A DNA stretch of 64,000 nt, taken from assembly GCF_025200925.1 (NCBI RefSeq), contig NZ_CP104174.1:4340001-4404000 (forward strand), read 5' to 3'. The notes under the pieces are model-generated. The model was given only the letters and a program-made list of their open reading frames with translations, searched no databases and had not been told where the DNA came from. Shown one piece after another: positions 1 through 9,496 of this stretch. The position numbers were made by a program, and so were the translations under genes. Source of the stretch: Bradyrhizobium sp. CB1015 (lineage in GTDB: Bacteria > Pseudomonadota > Alphaproteobacteria > Rhizobiales > Xanthobacteraceae). Within the stretch, counting starts at the first letter, position 1, and each line of letters begins with the position of its first letter.

Positions 1-1
1 C

Positions 2-718
<717 letters not shown>

Positions 719-728
719 TTCTCGGTCT

Positions 729-868
729 CGTGCCCCGGACGCAGCGCAGCACCTCTTCGGTGATGCGCTGCAGAGCCGGGGCCCATCTCTCCGCAACCTC
801 CCGTGTAGCTTTTTGGATCCCGGCTCTGCGCAGCAACGTTTCACGTTGCAGCGCGTCCGGGACACGAG
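729..868. repeat. Dispersed palindromic repeat, family A, copy 1
   Basis: A roughly 140-bp non-coding element between guaB and the next gene. Its ends are inverted copies of each other (CGTGCCCCGGACGCAGCG at the left, GCGTCCGGGACACG at the right), and internally it carries GCCGGGGCCCAT and GGATCCCGGCTCTGCGCAGC. Two more copies with the same ends and internal words lie at 28334-28500 and 62725-62872. It resembles a MITE-like or REP-type element that folds into a long hairpin. No protein is encoded. Confidence 0.75.
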
Positions 869-954
869 CTGTGCCAACCGCTCCACCGCTTTTGTATTGA
901 CGCAGCTACCAGCCTCCGCTTCCGTCCACGTCGAAAGACAAAAAGGAGGAAGCC

Positions 955-1977
955 ATGGCCCAAGCCAAACGCATCGTTCTCGCCGCGCGTCCCGTCGGCG
1001 AACCCAAGCCGTCCGATTTTCGCCTGGAGGAATTCGCCGTTCCGACGCCAGGGCCGGGCGAAGTCCTGCTGCGCACGATCTGGCTGTCGCTCGATCCCTA
1101 TATGCGCGGGCGCATGAGCGACGGGCCGTCCTACGCAGCTCCGGTGCCGGTCGGCGGCGTAATGGAAGGCGAGGCGGTCAGCGAGGTCGCGGCCTCCAAC
1201 AATCCCGATTTCGCGGTCGGCGACATCGTGCGCATCCGCTCCGGCTGGCAGACTCATGCGATCTCGAACGGCAAGGGCCTGATCAAGGTCGATCCCAAGC
1301 TCGGTCCGATCTCGACCTCGGTCGGCGTGCTCGGCATGCCCGGCATGACCGCCTATACGGGCCTGCTCGACATCGGCAAGCCGCAACCGGGCGAGACCGT
1401 CGTCGTTGCCGGTGCGTCAGGCGCGGTCGGCTCGGCGGTGGGGCAGATCGCCAAGATCAAGGGCGCACGCGCGGTCGGCATCGCCGGAGGCAAGGACAAG
1501 TGCGACTACGTGGTGCAGGAGCTCGGCTTCGATGATTGTCTCGATCATCGCGAAACCGATTTTCCGGCCAAGTTGAAATTCGCCTGCCCTGATGGCATCG
1601 ACGTCTATTTCGAGAATGTCGGCGGTGCCGTGTTCGAGGCGGTGTTCCCGCTGCTCAACCCGTTTGCGCGCGTGCCCGTTTGCGGCCTGATCGCCCATTA
1701 CAACGACACCGAGGCCAAGCCGCCGAAATGGGCGGCCAGCCTGATGCGTGCAACGCTCACCAAGCGGCTGACCTTCCGCGGCTTCATCGTGTCCGACTTT
1801 GCCGCCCGCCATGGCGACTTCCTGCGCGACATGTCCGCCTGGGTTCGCGAGGGCAAGGTCAAGTACAAGGAGTTCGTCACCGAGGGCCTGGAAAGCGCCC
1901 CCGGCGCCTTCATAGGGCTGCTGAAAGGGGCCAATTTCGGCAAGCAGCTGGTCCGGGTCGGGCCGGACAAGGCCTAG
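955..1977 (+). CDS. NADP-dependent medium-chain oxidoreductase (CurA/YncB-like)
   Basis: A 340-residue zinc-independent member of the medium-chain dehydrogenase/reductase superfamily, closest in pattern to NADPH-dependent curcumin/2-alkenal reductases. The N-terminal GroES-like domain contains the family signature LSLDPYMRGRM near residue 45. The Rossmann nucleotide-binding loop VVAGASGAVGSAVGQIAK is at about residue 146, followed by the diagnostic DVYFENVGG near 220. Such enzymes reduce activated double bonds of enones and enals, but the substrate here is unknown. A strong ribosome site (AAGGAGG) lies 7 nt before the ATG. It appears monocistronic. Confidence 0.9.
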   Translation: MAQAKRIVLAARPVGEPKPSDFRLEEFAVPTPGPGEVLLRTIWLSLDPYMRGRMSDGPSYAAPVPVGGVMEGEAVSEVAASNNPDFAVGDIVRIRSGWQTHAISNGKGLIKVDPKLGPISTSVGVLGMPGMTAYTGLLDIGKPQPGETVVVAGASGAVGSAVGQIAKIKGARAVGIAGGKDKCDYVVQELGFDDCLDHRETDFPAKLKFACPDGIDVYFENVGGAVFEAVFPLLNPFARVPVCGLIAHYNDTEAKPPKWAASLMRATLTKRLTFRGFIVSDFAARHGDFLRDMSAWVREGKVKYKEFVTEGLESAPGAFIGLLKGANFGKQLVRVGPDKA

Positions 1978-2052
1978 CGCGACAGGGAATGGGACTCACG
2001 TGGCCCCGCGGCCACACGCCGCGTGGGGATAGTTAAGAAAGAGTCACCAAAT

Positions 2053-2087
2053 GGTCACACCTGCCCGCAAAAGCCGCAGGTGTGACC
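2053..2087. other. Perfect 12-bp inverted repeat upstream of small membrane protein gene
   Basis: Arms GGTCACACCTGC (2053-2064) and GCAGGTGTGACC (2076-2087) are perfect reverse complements around an 11-nt loop. No T-run follows on either strand, so it is not a classical intrinsic terminator. It sits about 75 nt after the oxidoreductase stop and 60 nt before the next start. It could be a transcript-end hairpin or an operator. Confidence 0.5.
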
Positions 2088-2147
2088 GCCTGTTCATTGA
2101 CGGCCGGACGAAGGCATTGAATCATCGCGCATATTTCAGGTGCTGCG

Positions 2148-2441
2148 ATGTTAGAGATCGGTATTTTTTGCGTCATCCTGCTGGCCGCCGGCTATTGGGC
2201 GACCATGTTCATCATGGGCCGTCGCGACGACGTCATCCATGGCAAGTTCGTTCACGCCGAGGACGAGGGCGAATTCACGCCGGCCGCAAGGCCTGCGCCA
2301 CCGCCATTCCCGAAGCGTCCGGTCGAAGCTGCGCAGCCCGCCTTTGTTCAGCCGGTCGGTACCGAGGCCAAGCCGGTGAACAGCGCCGCGCTGCAATCGC
2401 TGCTCGCTGCCATCCAGCAGGATCTCAAGAGCGTCGCGTAA
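2148..2441 (+). CDS. Small single-pass membrane protein, function unknown
   Basis: A 97-residue protein with one hydrophobic segment at the extreme N-terminus (about residues 2-22, ending before GRRDD), then a hydrophilic proline/alanine-rich region and a C-terminal amphipathic stretch (LQSLLAAIQQDLKSVA). This suggests an inner-membrane anchor with a short cytosolic tail. I do not recognise the family. Its stop lies only 10 bp from the convergent LacI-type regulator gene. Codon use matches the neighbouring genes, which supports real coding. Confidence 0.65.
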   Translation: MLEIGIFCVILLAAGYWATMFIMGRRDDVIHGKFVHAEDEGEFTPAARPAPPPFPKRPVEAAQPAFVQPVGTEAKPVNSAALQSLLAAIQQDLKSVA

Positions 2442-2451
2442 GCCGCAACGC

Positions 2452-3516
2452 TCAGACGCTGCCGCGCTCGACCAGGAACAGATCGACCGCGAGCCGCTGC
2501 TCGGCGCGCGGCGTGCCCGAGAGCCGCGCCAAAAGCAGTTCGCCCGCGAGACGTCCCACGGCCGCCGCATCGAACGAGATGGTCGTGAGGCTGGGCGTGA
2601 TCTGATCGGCGACGTCGTTGTCACCGAAGCCCAGCACGGCCAGATCGCGCGGCACCGACAGGCCGCGGGCGCGAGCCTCGATCAGCGCACCGGTCGCGAG
2701 CAGGTCGTTGGCGCAGAACACGGCATCGACGTCGCCGCCGCGCTCGAGCAGGGCGGTGAAGGCGGCACGGCCGTCGACGAGCCCCGTCACCTCTCCAACA
2801 AGAATTTCGTGAACGATCGTGAGGCCGAGCTGTGCGGCGGCGGCGCGAAAGCCGTCGCGGCGCAGCGCGCCGCGGCCGCTGCTGCGGCCGATGAAGGCGA
2901 CGCGGCGATGTCCCGCCTGCGCCAGCCTGCGTGCCGCCATCGCGCCGGCATCCGCATTGGACAGGCCGACCAGCATGTCGATGGGATCGCGCGGGAACGC
3001 CCAGGTCTCGATCACGGGAATGCCGAGCTCGGCCAGCGCCGTGCGGTTCTCCTCGAGCTCGATGACGCCGGTGAACATCACCGCCGCGGGGCGGATGCCG
3101 CGCAGCGACTGGATCATCGCGACCTCCTTGGCATAGGAATAGGAGGTCTGGCCGACCAGCACCTCGAAACCTTCCGGCTCGAGCGTCGCGGCAAAGCTGC
3201 GCACTGCAAGGCCAAACTGCTGGCTGAGGATGTTGGAGACGAAGGCCACGACCACGTTGGAGCGGCCCGAGCGCAGCGCGCGCGCATGCGGGTTGGAGGC
3301 ATAGCCGGTCGCCTCGATTACCTCGAGGATGCGCTCGCGGGTCTTGCGATTGACCTTCTCGGGGTGGCGCAGCACCCGCGACACCGTGATCGGCGCGACG
3401 CCGGCGCGTTCTGCGACCTCCTCGATGCGCGGCGGACGTCCGGTCGCGTTGCTGCGGCCGGGCGGCGCCGGAATGCGCACGACGTCGTCATAGCTCGGCT
3501 TGGCCGGATCGGTCAT
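2452..3516 (-). CDS. LacI-family transcriptional regulator of the adjacent catabolic operon
   Basis: A 354-residue repressor-type protein. The LacI helix-turn-helix is at residues 31-50 (IEEVAERAGVAPITVSRVLR), followed by the hinge region and ALRSGRS. A periplasmic-binding-protein-like sensor domain follows, from SNVVVAFV to the end (GFGDNDVADQITPSLTTI near 300). The N-terminal extension of about 30 residues is a little longer than usual. It is the last gene of a minus-strand cluster for uptake and breakdown of an amino compound. A perfect LacI-type palindrome at 9497-9510 at the operon promoter is its probable operator. The inducer is unknown, presumably the transported substrate or a breakdown product. 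Confidence 0.9.
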   Translation of the reverse strand: MTDPAKPSYDDVVRIPAPPGRSNATGRPPRIEEVAERAGVAPITVSRVLRHPEKVNRKTRERILEVIEATGYASNPHARALRSGRSNVVVAFVSNILSQQFGLAVRSFAATLEPEGFEVLVGQTSYSYAKEVAMIQSLRGIRPAAVMFTGVIELEENRTALAELGIPVIETWAFPRDPIDMLVGLSNADAGAMAARRLAQAGHRRVAFIGRSSGRGALRRDGFRAAAAQLGLTIVHEILVGEVTGLVDGRAAFTALLERGGDVDAVFCANDLLATGALIEARARGLSVPRDLAVLGFGDNDVADQITPSLTTISFDAAAVGRLAGELLLARLSGTPRAEQRLAVDLFLVERGSV

Positions 3517-3587
3517 CGAATCCCTGGAGAGACGTCAGGTTAGTGCATCATGAGATCAGATCGTACTGCAACCGCGATGGCGGTGCG

Positions 3588-3731
3588 CTCCCTCCCCCGC
3601 CTGCGGGGAGGGTTGGGGAGAGGGTGTGTCCTCGTCGGGATCGTCCAAGGCTCACGGACGAAACCCCCAAGCGGAGAAAGCCCTCACCCGGCGCGCTTCG
3701 CGCGCGCCGACCTCTCCCGCAAGCGGGAGAG
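3588..3731. repeat. Palindromic intergenic repeat pair
   Basis: Fills most of the gap between the deacylase gene and the LacI regulator gene. The words CTCCCTCCCCCGCCTGCGGGG and, downstream, CCTCTCCCGCAAGCGGGAGAGG are strongly self-complementary. The core GGCGCGCTTCGCGCGC forms another hairpin. Such elements are common between rhizobial genes, and here one may separate expression of the regulator from the operon upstream. No gene is present. Confidence 0.6.
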
Positions 3732-3763
3732 GTGCAGCGAGTTCGCCGCGGCAACTGTTCACG

Positions 3764-4792
3764 TCACCGTCCCAAAACTTCCTCACGCTTCAGTGCGCGG
3801 CCGACCTGCACCAGGCAGTCGCCGCTCTGGCTGTCGGTGTGCAGCCGCTGCGAGATCACGATGCCGTCGTCGGGAAAGCGCAGCACCTCTTCGGGCAGGT
3901 CGGGACGCTCGAAGTCGTGATACCAGCCGGCGATGTCGCCCGCCTTGACCCGCGCACCCACGGTGACAGAGGGCTCGAACCAGCCACGGCGCGTCGCGAA
4001 CACCGCCTGGGCATGGCTCTGCAACGCCAACAGCTCGGTGGCGCGCTCGACCGGCGCATGCGGCCCCAGCACGGGCGCCTGGACGAAGCCGAGCGCGAGC
4101 AGCAATCGGTCGACCGCGCGCGCGGTGAACGCCATCGTCTGCGGCGTCACCGTGCCGCCGCCGCCGAATTCGCCGGAGAGTCCGATCGCGCCAGCGCGTG
4201 CGGCCGCCGCCATCGAGGTCGGCGCCGTGGCGCCGTTCTCGGCGATAAAGGCGAAGGGCATGCCGAGCCCTTCCATCAGGCGCAATGCGTGGCCGAACAT
4301 CTCGGGCGGTCCCTGCCGCTCGATCAACGCGCAAGGCACGTGCGCCATCGAGGTGCCGCCGGAATGGATGTCGAAGACGACGTCGTGGCGCGGAAACAGC
4401 TCGTGCTCAAGAAAATGCGCCAGCCGGAACGTCGGCGTGCCCGCGGCATCGCCGGGGAAGGCGCGGTTGAGATTGCCTTGGTCGAGCGGCGAACGGCGGC
4501 GCGCCGCCATCACGGCCGGCCAATTGGCGAAGGGCAGGATGGTGATCTCGCCCTTGATGTCCTTTGCATCCAACCGGCGATACAGCCGCGTCAGCGTGAT
4601 CTCGCCCTCATATTCGTCGCCGTGATTGCCGGCCATCAGCAGCAGCTTCGGCCCGGCGCCGTTCTTGATCCGGAAGATCGGGATCTTGAGCTGGTAGTAG
4701 GGCGAGCGGTCGATCGAGAAGGGAATGCCGAGATGGCCGGACCATTTCTGGTCCTTCTCGAAATCGATGTCGTGAAACAGTCCGGTATGCAT
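3764..4792 (-). CDS. AstE/AspA-family zinc deacylase (DoeB-like N-acyl amino acid deacetylase)
   Basis: An M14-type metallohydrolase of the succinylglutamate desuccinylase/aspartoacylase family, 342 residues from the chosen ATG. The zinc site is visible as GNHGDEYEGE (His and Glu ligands near residues 57 and 60) and the third ligand in DIHSGG near residue 143. A conserved GEFGGGG supplies the catalytic Glu region. Family members remove N-acyl groups from amino acids; DoeB acts on N-acetyl-diaminobutyrate in ectoine breakdown, but no other Doe genes are present, so the substrate is open. An upstream in-frame ATG at 4804 exists; the start at 4792 is preferred because GAGG lies 6 nt before it. 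It is in an operon with RidA and an ABC transporter. Confidence 0.87.
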   Translation of the reverse strand: MHTGLFHDIDFEKDQKWSGHLGIPFSIDRSPYYQLKIPIFRIKNGAGPKLLLMAGNHGDEYEGEITLTRLYRRLDAKDIKGEITILPFANWPAVMAARRRSPLDQGNLNRAFPGDAAGTPTFRLAHFLEHELFPRHDVVFDIHSGGTSMAHVPCALIERQGPPEMFGHALRLMEGLGMPFAFIAENGATAPTSMAAAARAGAIGLSGEFGGGGTVTPQTMAFTARAVDRLLLALGFVQAPVLGPHAPVERATELLALQSHAQAVFATRRGWFEPSVTVGARVKAGDIAGWYHDFERPDLPEEVLRFPDDGIVISQRLHTDSQSGDCLVQVGRALKREEVLGR

Positions 4793-4853
4793 GGTTGGCC
4801 TCATGGCCGCGTCGTCGCCGACGCCGGCCGAAGGTTGAAGAAAAAGCGGCGCC

Positions 4854-5198
4854 TTAGAGCAAGGCGACCGCGGTCATCTCGACGCGCAGATCGGGATCGG
4901 CGAGACGGGCTTCGACGCAGGCGCGCGCCGGCGGGTTGGCTGGATCGATCCAGGCGTCATAGACCGAGTTCATGGTGTCGAAGTCGGTGATATGCGGCAG
5001 GAAGACGTTGACCGCGATCAGCTTGGAGCGGTCGGAGCCGGCCTCCTTGAGCAGCGCGTCGATCTTGGCGAGCACCTGCTCGGTCTGCGACACGATGCCG
5101 GTCTTGCGGTCATCGGCGACCTGGCCTGCGATGTGCACCATGCCGCCGGCGGCGACGGCCTGGCTCATGCGCGATCCCACGACGTAACGTTTGATCAT
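4854..5198 (-). CDS. RidA/YjgF-family enamine/imine deaminase
   Basis: A 114-residue protein with the RidA fold signature: N-terminal SQAVAAGGMVHIAGQV, central KLIAVNVFLPHITDF and C-terminal PARACVEARLADPDLRVEM, whose arginine matches the conserved RidA active-site residue. RidA proteins form trimers and hydrolyse reactive enamine/imine intermediates such as 2-aminoacrylate, which PLP-dependent dehydratases release. This fits the same operon, which encodes a D-threonine aldolase/D-serine dehydratase-like enzyme. A clean ribosome site (GAGGAGAATTGAG) precedes the ATG. Confidence 0.92.
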   Translation of the reverse strand: MIKRYVVGSRMSQAVAAGGMVHIAGQVADDRKTGIVSQTEQVLAKIDALLKEAGSDRSKLIAVNVFLPHITDFDTMNSVYDAWIDPANPPARACVEARLADPDLRVEMTAVALL

Positions 5199-5255
5199 CT
5201 CAATTCTCCTCGTAAAGGTGGGCTCTCACAGATGATGCAAGAGCCCGTCCAAAAC

Positions 5256-6050
5256 TCACAGCGTCGGTAGCGACTGCTCTTCCTTGAACCATTTCAGCTG
5301 AAGCGCGCCGAGCTTGCCGTTGAGCTTGTTGAAGAAGATGTCGGTGTTGATCCAGTTGAGCAGGTTCTGCTCGCCCTGGCGGACGCCGACATGGGCCGGC
5401 GACTGGCGGATCAGGAACTTCAGCTCGACCTCCTTGGTCGGGTTCTGGTCCTGCACCTTCAGTGCAATGGCGCTGTTCTCCGCGAACGTGTCGGCCTGTC
5501 CGGCGAGATAGGCCGCAATCGCGGCCGGCGTGTCCTCGAAGCGCACCAGCTTCACCTTCGGCGCGTTGTCGGTGAGCCAGACGTCGAGCGTCGAGCCCTT
5601 GGCCACAGCAACGCTGCGGCCGTCGAGATTGTCGGGCTTCTTGCCGGCGGCTGAGGGAAGGGATTTCGCGCCGTAGACGCCGAGATTCACCACGGCATAA
5701 GGCTGCGAGAACATCACCTGCTGGGCGCGCTCGGGCGTTGCGCCGAGACCCGCGATCAGCATGTCGATCTTGTCCGACAAGAGGCTCGGGATGCGCGCGG
5801 CGCCCGTCACCGGGACGAGCTCAAGCTTCACGCCCATGTCGGCGGCGATCAGCTTGGCGAGATCGGCGTCGAGGCCGGCGATCTCGCCCTTGTCGTCCTT
5901 GAAGCCCCACGGCGCGGCATCGGTGAGAATGCCGACGCGAATCTTGCCGGCGCCGAGCACGTCCTGGAGCTTGTCGGCCTTGGCTAGGCTCGGTGCGGCG
6001 AGGACGGCGAGGGCCGCCGCAATGCTGAAGAAGGACTTCAACTTTCTCAT
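5256..6050 (-). CDS. Amino-acid-type ABC transporter periplasmic binding protein
   Basis: A 264-residue secreted solute-binding protein of family 3 (HisJ/GlnH type). A signal peptide covers about residues 1-25 and ends in LAKA. The mature protein begins with GKIRVGILTDAAPWGFKD, followed by DADLAKLIAADMGVKLELVPV, the usual lobe-1 ligand motif. It should capture a polar amino acid or derivative and deliver it to the two permeases encoded upstream. The ligand cannot be read from sequence. The gene order permease-permease-ATPase-binding protein and the short intergenic gaps support one transcript. Confidence 0.93.
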   Translation of the reverse strand: MRKLKSFFSIAAALAVLAAPSLAKADKLQDVLGAGKIRVGILTDAAPWGFKDDKGEIAGLDADLAKLIAADMGVKLELVPVTGAARIPSLLSDKIDMLIAGLGATPERAQQVMFSQPYAVVNLGVYGAKSLPSAAGKKPDNLDGRSVAVAKGSTLDVWLTDNAPKVKLVRFEDTPAAIAAYLAGQADTFAENSAIALKVQDQNPTKEVELKFLIRQSPAHVGVRQGEQNLLNWINTDIFFNKLNGKLGALQLKWFKEEQSLPTL

Positions 6051-6102
6051 GACTCTCTCCTTGAAGGGGAAGGTTTCACTTGGAAGGTTTCACTTGGAAG
6101 TT

Positions 6103-6831
6103 TCATTTGGCAGATGCGATGAAGCTTGCGAGCTCGGATGTCTCAGGATTGGCGAACAGTTTTGCCGGTGGCCCCTGTTCCCAGACGCGGCCCTGATGCA
6201 TGAAGACGATGCGGTCGGCGACGTTGCGGGCAAAGCCCATCTCGTGGGTGACCAGGATCATGGTCATGCCCTGTTCCGCCATCGCTTCCATCACTTTCAG
6301 GACTTCGCCGACGAGCTCGGGGTCGAGCGCCGAGGTCACCTCGTCGAACAGCATGAGGTGAGGCGCCATGGCGAGACAGCGGGCGATGGCGACGCGCTGC
6401 TGCTGGCCGCCGGAGAGCTGCTCGGGCCAGGCTTCGATCTTGTCGGCGAGCCCGACGCGGGTCAGCACGTCCTCGGCCAGCGCACGCGCTTTAGCCTTCT
6501 CGATGCGGCCGGTGAGCAGCGGGGCGAGCGTGATGTTGCGCTCGACCTTCAGATGCGGAAACAAATTGAAGGCCTGGAACACGATGCCGACGCGCTGACG
6601 GAATTTCTTCAGGTCAGGCATTTTGGCGTGGACCTTCTGGCCCTCGACCCGGATCTCGCCGGAATCGACGCTTTCCAGCGCGTTGATGCAGCGGAGCAGG
6701 GTCGACTTGCCCGAGCCGGAGCGGCCGATGATGGTGACGATCTCGCCTTCCTCGACGTCGAGCGAGACGCCCTTGAGCACCTCGACCTTGCCGAATGTCT
6801 TGCGCACGTCGCGGATTTCAACGAGAGCCAT
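6103..6831 (-). CDS. Polar amino acid ABC transporter ATP-binding protein
   Basis: A 242-residue ATPase of the GlnQ/HisP class. Walker A is GRSGSGKST at about residues 36-44, the ABC signature is LSGGQQQR near 142, Walker B is HLMLFDE and the switch histidine lies in LVTHEMGFA. It powers import by the adjacent permeases. Its start overlaps the end of the upstream permease gene by 14 nt, indicating translational coupling. Substrate class is inferred from the subfamily. Confidence 0.95.
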   Translation of the reverse strand: MALVEIRDVRKTFGKVEVLKGVSLDVEEGEIVTIIGRSGSGKSTLLRCINALESVDSGEIRVEGQKVHAKMPDLKKFRQRVGIVFQAFNLFPHLKVERNITLAPLLTGRIEKAKARALAEDVLTRVGLADKIEAWPEQLSGGQQQRVAIARCLAMAPHLMLFDEVTSALDPELVGEVLKVMEAMAEQGMTMILVTHEMGFARNVADRIVFMHQGRVWEQGPPAKLFANPETSELASFIASAK

Positions 6832-7468
6832 CGAGGCGGGCCTCCAGGGAGCGGGACCAGAGCGTGAGCGGCAGGCACAGCGCGAAATAAATCGCGGCGA
6901 CCAGGGCGTAGGTGAGCAGCGGCTGGAACGTCGCCGCGCTCACCACCTGTCCGGCGCGGGCGAGCTCGACGAAGCCGAGGATCGAGGCGAGCGATGTGCC
7001 CTTGATCAGCTGCACCAGGAAGCCGACGGTCGGCGGCAGCGACAACCGCAGCGCCTGCGGCGCGATGATGTGGCGGAATTGCTGCCAGGCGGAGAGGCCG
7101 AGGCAGGCGCCGGCCTCCCATTGCGCCTGCTTCACGGCCTCTAAACCACCGCGCCAGATCTCGCCGAGGAAGGCGGCGGTGTAGAGCGTGTAGGCGACGG
7201 TCACGGCGACGAGCGCCGGCACCTGGATGCCGAGGAAAACCGGCATGCCGAAATAGAAGAAGAACAACAGCCCGAGCAGCGGCACGCTCTGGATCACCTG
7301 GATGCACGCCGCCATCGCCCAGCGCAGCCCTGCGAACCGGCTGATGCGGCCGAGCGCAAGCCCGAGCGCCAGCGGCGCACCGAAGAGAAGCGCGAGTACG
7401 ACGAGGGCGACGGTCCAGCGCAGCGCCGCGAACAGCGAGACGAAATCGATGAGGGAGAAGGATCGCAT
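6818..7468 (-). CDS. Polar amino acid ABC transporter permease (second)
   Basis: A 216-residue inner-membrane permease of the HisMQ/GlnP type. The EAA-type coupling motif appears as EAGACLGLSAWQQFRHIIAPQA near residue 125, and five hydrophobic segments are evident. The same frame stays open far upstream, but that part is antisense-like Arg/Ala-rich sequence over the preceding gene. The real start is the ATG at 7468, whose ribosome site (GAGGGG) overlaps the stop codon of the upstream permease. It pairs with that permease as a heterodimer. Confidence 0.92.
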   Translation of the reverse strand: MRSFSLIDFVSLFAALRWTVALVVLALLFGAPLALGLALGRISRFAGLRWAMAACIQVIQSVPLLGLLFFFYFGMPVFLGIQVPALVAVTVAYTLYTAAFLGEIWRGGLEAVKQAQWEAGACLGLSAWQQFRHIIAPQALRLSLPPTVGFLVQLIKGTSLASILGFVELARAGQVVSAATFQPLLTYALVAAIYFALCLPLTLWSRSLEARLDGSR

Positions 7469-7479
7469 CGCTTCGCCCC

Positions 7480-8139
7480 TCAGCGCCGCCGCGGCCAGCG
7501 GAAGGCGGCCAGGCCGATGATCGCGAACAGCGCCTTGAACGACATCGCCATCGCGAAATAGACCGCGCAGATCACGGCATAGACCTCGAAGCTGCGATAG
7601 GTGCGGCTCTCGATGAAGCCGGCGACATGGAACAGCTCGTCGGCGGCGACCTGCGAGGCGAGCGAGGTGCCGAGCAGCAAAAGCACGAACTGGCTGGTCA
7701 CGGCCGGATAGGCGTTGCGCAGCGCCGGCGGCAGAATGATGTGGCGAACCACCTGCCAGCCTGACAACCCCAAGCATTGGCCGGCTTCGACCTGGCTGCG
7801 CGGAATGGAATCGAGACCGGCGCGGATGATCTCGACGGAATAAGCGCCGAAATAGAGCGACAGCGCAACGGCGGCGGCCTCGAAGGCCGGCAGCTTCAGG
7901 CCGAAGTTCGGCAGCACGAAGAAGACGATGAAGATCTGGATCAGCGAGGGCGTGTTGCGGAACAGCTCGATGTAACCGCGCACCAGCCAGCGCAGCGACG
8001 GGATGCGCCCCTTCAGCGCGACGGCCCCGGCAATGCCGATCACGAGCCCGGCCAGCGCCGAGATCACCGTCAGCTCCAGCGTGACGATCGCGCCGTCGAT
8101 GAGCTGGTTCTGATAGCGCCACAGCGGCAGGAAGTTCAT
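7480..8139 (-). CDS. Polar amino acid ABC transporter permease (first)
   Basis: A 219-residue integral membrane protein of the amino acid permease subfamily (HisMQ type). The N-terminal segment contains GAIVTLELTVISALAG, the coupling motif reads EAGQCLGLSGWQVVRHIILP, and about five transmembrane segments are visible. Its gene starts 10 nt after the end of the upstream PLP-enzyme gene and ends 11 nt before the second permease start, consistent with one polycistronic mRNA. Confidence 0.93.
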   Translation of the reverse strand: MNFLPLWRYQNQLIDGAIVTLELTVISALAGLVIGIAGAVALKGRIPSLRWLVRGYIELFRNTPSLIQIFIVFFVLPNFGLKLPAFEAAAVALSLYFGAYSVEIIRAGLDSIPRSQVEAGQCLGLSGWQVVRHIILPPALRNAYPAVTSQFVLLLLGTSLASQVAADELFHVAGFIESRTYRSFEVYAVICAVYFAMAMSFKALFAIIGLAAFRWPRRR

Positions 8140-8149
8140 CGCGCCGCTC

Positions 8150-9448
8150 TCAGCCGAACTGGGTGGGGAGGGCGCGCGTCACGACGCCATCGGCATCGAG
8201 GCCGAAGATGACGCGCCAGCGGTCGAGGCAGGTGCAGGGATGCGAGATGCCGAAGGCGATGATGTCGCCGACCGCAAGCGCGGCTTCGGGCGCGACCGAC
8301 AGGAATGCATGCTGGTCGTTGAGGCGGGTCACCGCGAGCGCGGTGGCGAGGCCTTGCTGCGCGACGCCGTCGCGGAACACGCGCAACGGCACGGGCAGTC
8401 CCTGGTCGAAGGAGGCATCGCGCATGCCGAAGCCTGCGATCGCAAGTCCGTCTTCGGGCCGCGACAGCACCTCGGCCCAGAGCGTCAGCGCGGGGCGAAA
8501 GCTCTCCGCGGCGAAGTGGTGAAGGCCGTCGATGACGAGGCCACCGCGCCGGTCGACTTCCGCGAAGGCGCGCGCATAGATGCCGTGATCGGCAAAGAAC
8601 AGCGCGCCCGAGCGCAGGATCACTTGGGCGTTGCCGTCGGCCTGAGCCGCGGGCGCAAGTGCGCGCGCGACGATATCGAAATAGGCCGAGCCGCCGGCAC
8701 TGATGATCAACGGCCGCTTCGGGGCGGCCGCGCGCACCAGCGCAAATGTCTCGATGGTGCGCTCCAGCAGCGCGGCCATCGCGCGCATCGTCTCGTTGGT
8801 ATCGGACGTTGCGGCGGCGCCTTCGTAAGTGGCGACGCCGCCGAGCACGAGCCGGTCGGCGGCGAGCACGGCTGCGATCGTTGCCTCGACTGCGGCGCGG
8901 TCGCGCGCGCCGGCGCGGCCGGCGCCGAGCTCGACCAGCACGGACAAATCCCGGCGGCCCGCGATCGCTGCGGCCTCGGCGAGAGCAGCAACCGCAGCCG
9001 GTGAATCTGCGAAGGCGTGAAATTCGACGTCGGGATAGGCGCTCAGGAGCGCGCCGAGCCGCCGACCGGCGGCGAGCCCGCCGATCTCATTGGCCAGCAG
9101 CAGGCGCCGCTCGCCGCTCGCGAGCAGCACGGCCGCCTGCTGGACGTTGGCAACCGTCGTGCCCCAGGCGCCGGCGGCGCGCAGTGAGCGGGCGAGCTCC
9201 GGCGACATCGGCGTCTTGGCGTGGGGCGCAACGGCAAGGCCTGAACTCGCGCACCATTGCAGGAAGAGGTCACGGTTGGCCGCGAAGGCGGCTTCATCCA
9301 GCGTGAGGACGGGCAGGGCGAGATCGCCGCGCGCAGGTGACCAGCGCTGGCTGCCGATGTCCTCGATGGTCACACCATCGACCAGGGGAATGCCCCGAAT
9401 AGCCGCCGACAGGCGTTGGTGATCCCACCGGGACAAGAACTGCATCAT
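8150..9448 (-). CDS. D-threonine aldolase / D-serine dehydratase-like PLP enzyme
   Basis: A 432-residue fold-type III PLP enzyme. The N-terminal alanine-racemase-like barrel has the PLP-binding lysine in APHAKTP (residue 78) and TTVANVQQAAVL after it. The C-terminal domain carries the probable metal-binding pair in NDQHAF and GISHPCTC, typical of the eukaryotic-type D-serine dehydratase/D-threonine aldolase group. It should cleave or deaminate a D-beta-hydroxy amino acid in the cytosol. As first gene of the operon, with an importer, deacylase and RidA behind it, it probably defines the pathway. The exact substrate cannot be assigned from sequence. Confidence 0.87.
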   Translation of the reverse strand: MMQFLSRWDHQRLSAAIRGIPLVDGVTIEDIGSQRWSPARGDLALPVLTLDEAAFAANRDLFLQWCASSGLAVAPHAKTPMSPELARSLRAAGAWGTTVANVQQAAVLLASGERRLLLANEIGGLAAGRRLGALLSAYPDVEFHAFADSPAAVAALAEAAAIAGRRDLSVLVELGAGRAGARDRAAVEATIAAVLAADRLVLGGVATYEGAAATSDTNETMRAMAALLERTIETFALVRAAAPKRPLIISAGGSAYFDIVARALAPAAQADGNAQVILRSGALFFADHGIYARAFAEVDRRGGLVIDGLHHFAAESFRPALTLWAEVLSRPEDGLAIAGFGMRDASFDQGLPVPLRVFRDGVAQQGLATALAVTRLNDQHAFLSVAPEAALAVGDIIAFGISHPCTCLDRWRVIFGLDADGVVTRALPTQFG

Positions 9449-9496
9449 CGCTCCCTCAGCGGCCCCCGACCGCTGCCAAGAAACGATACGTCCTTA

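Noticed and set aside
3764-4792. Ectoine degradation (Doe) pathway
   Set aside because: Only a DoeB-like deacylase is present; no DoeA, DoeC or DoeD genes lie nearby, so the pathway is not supported.
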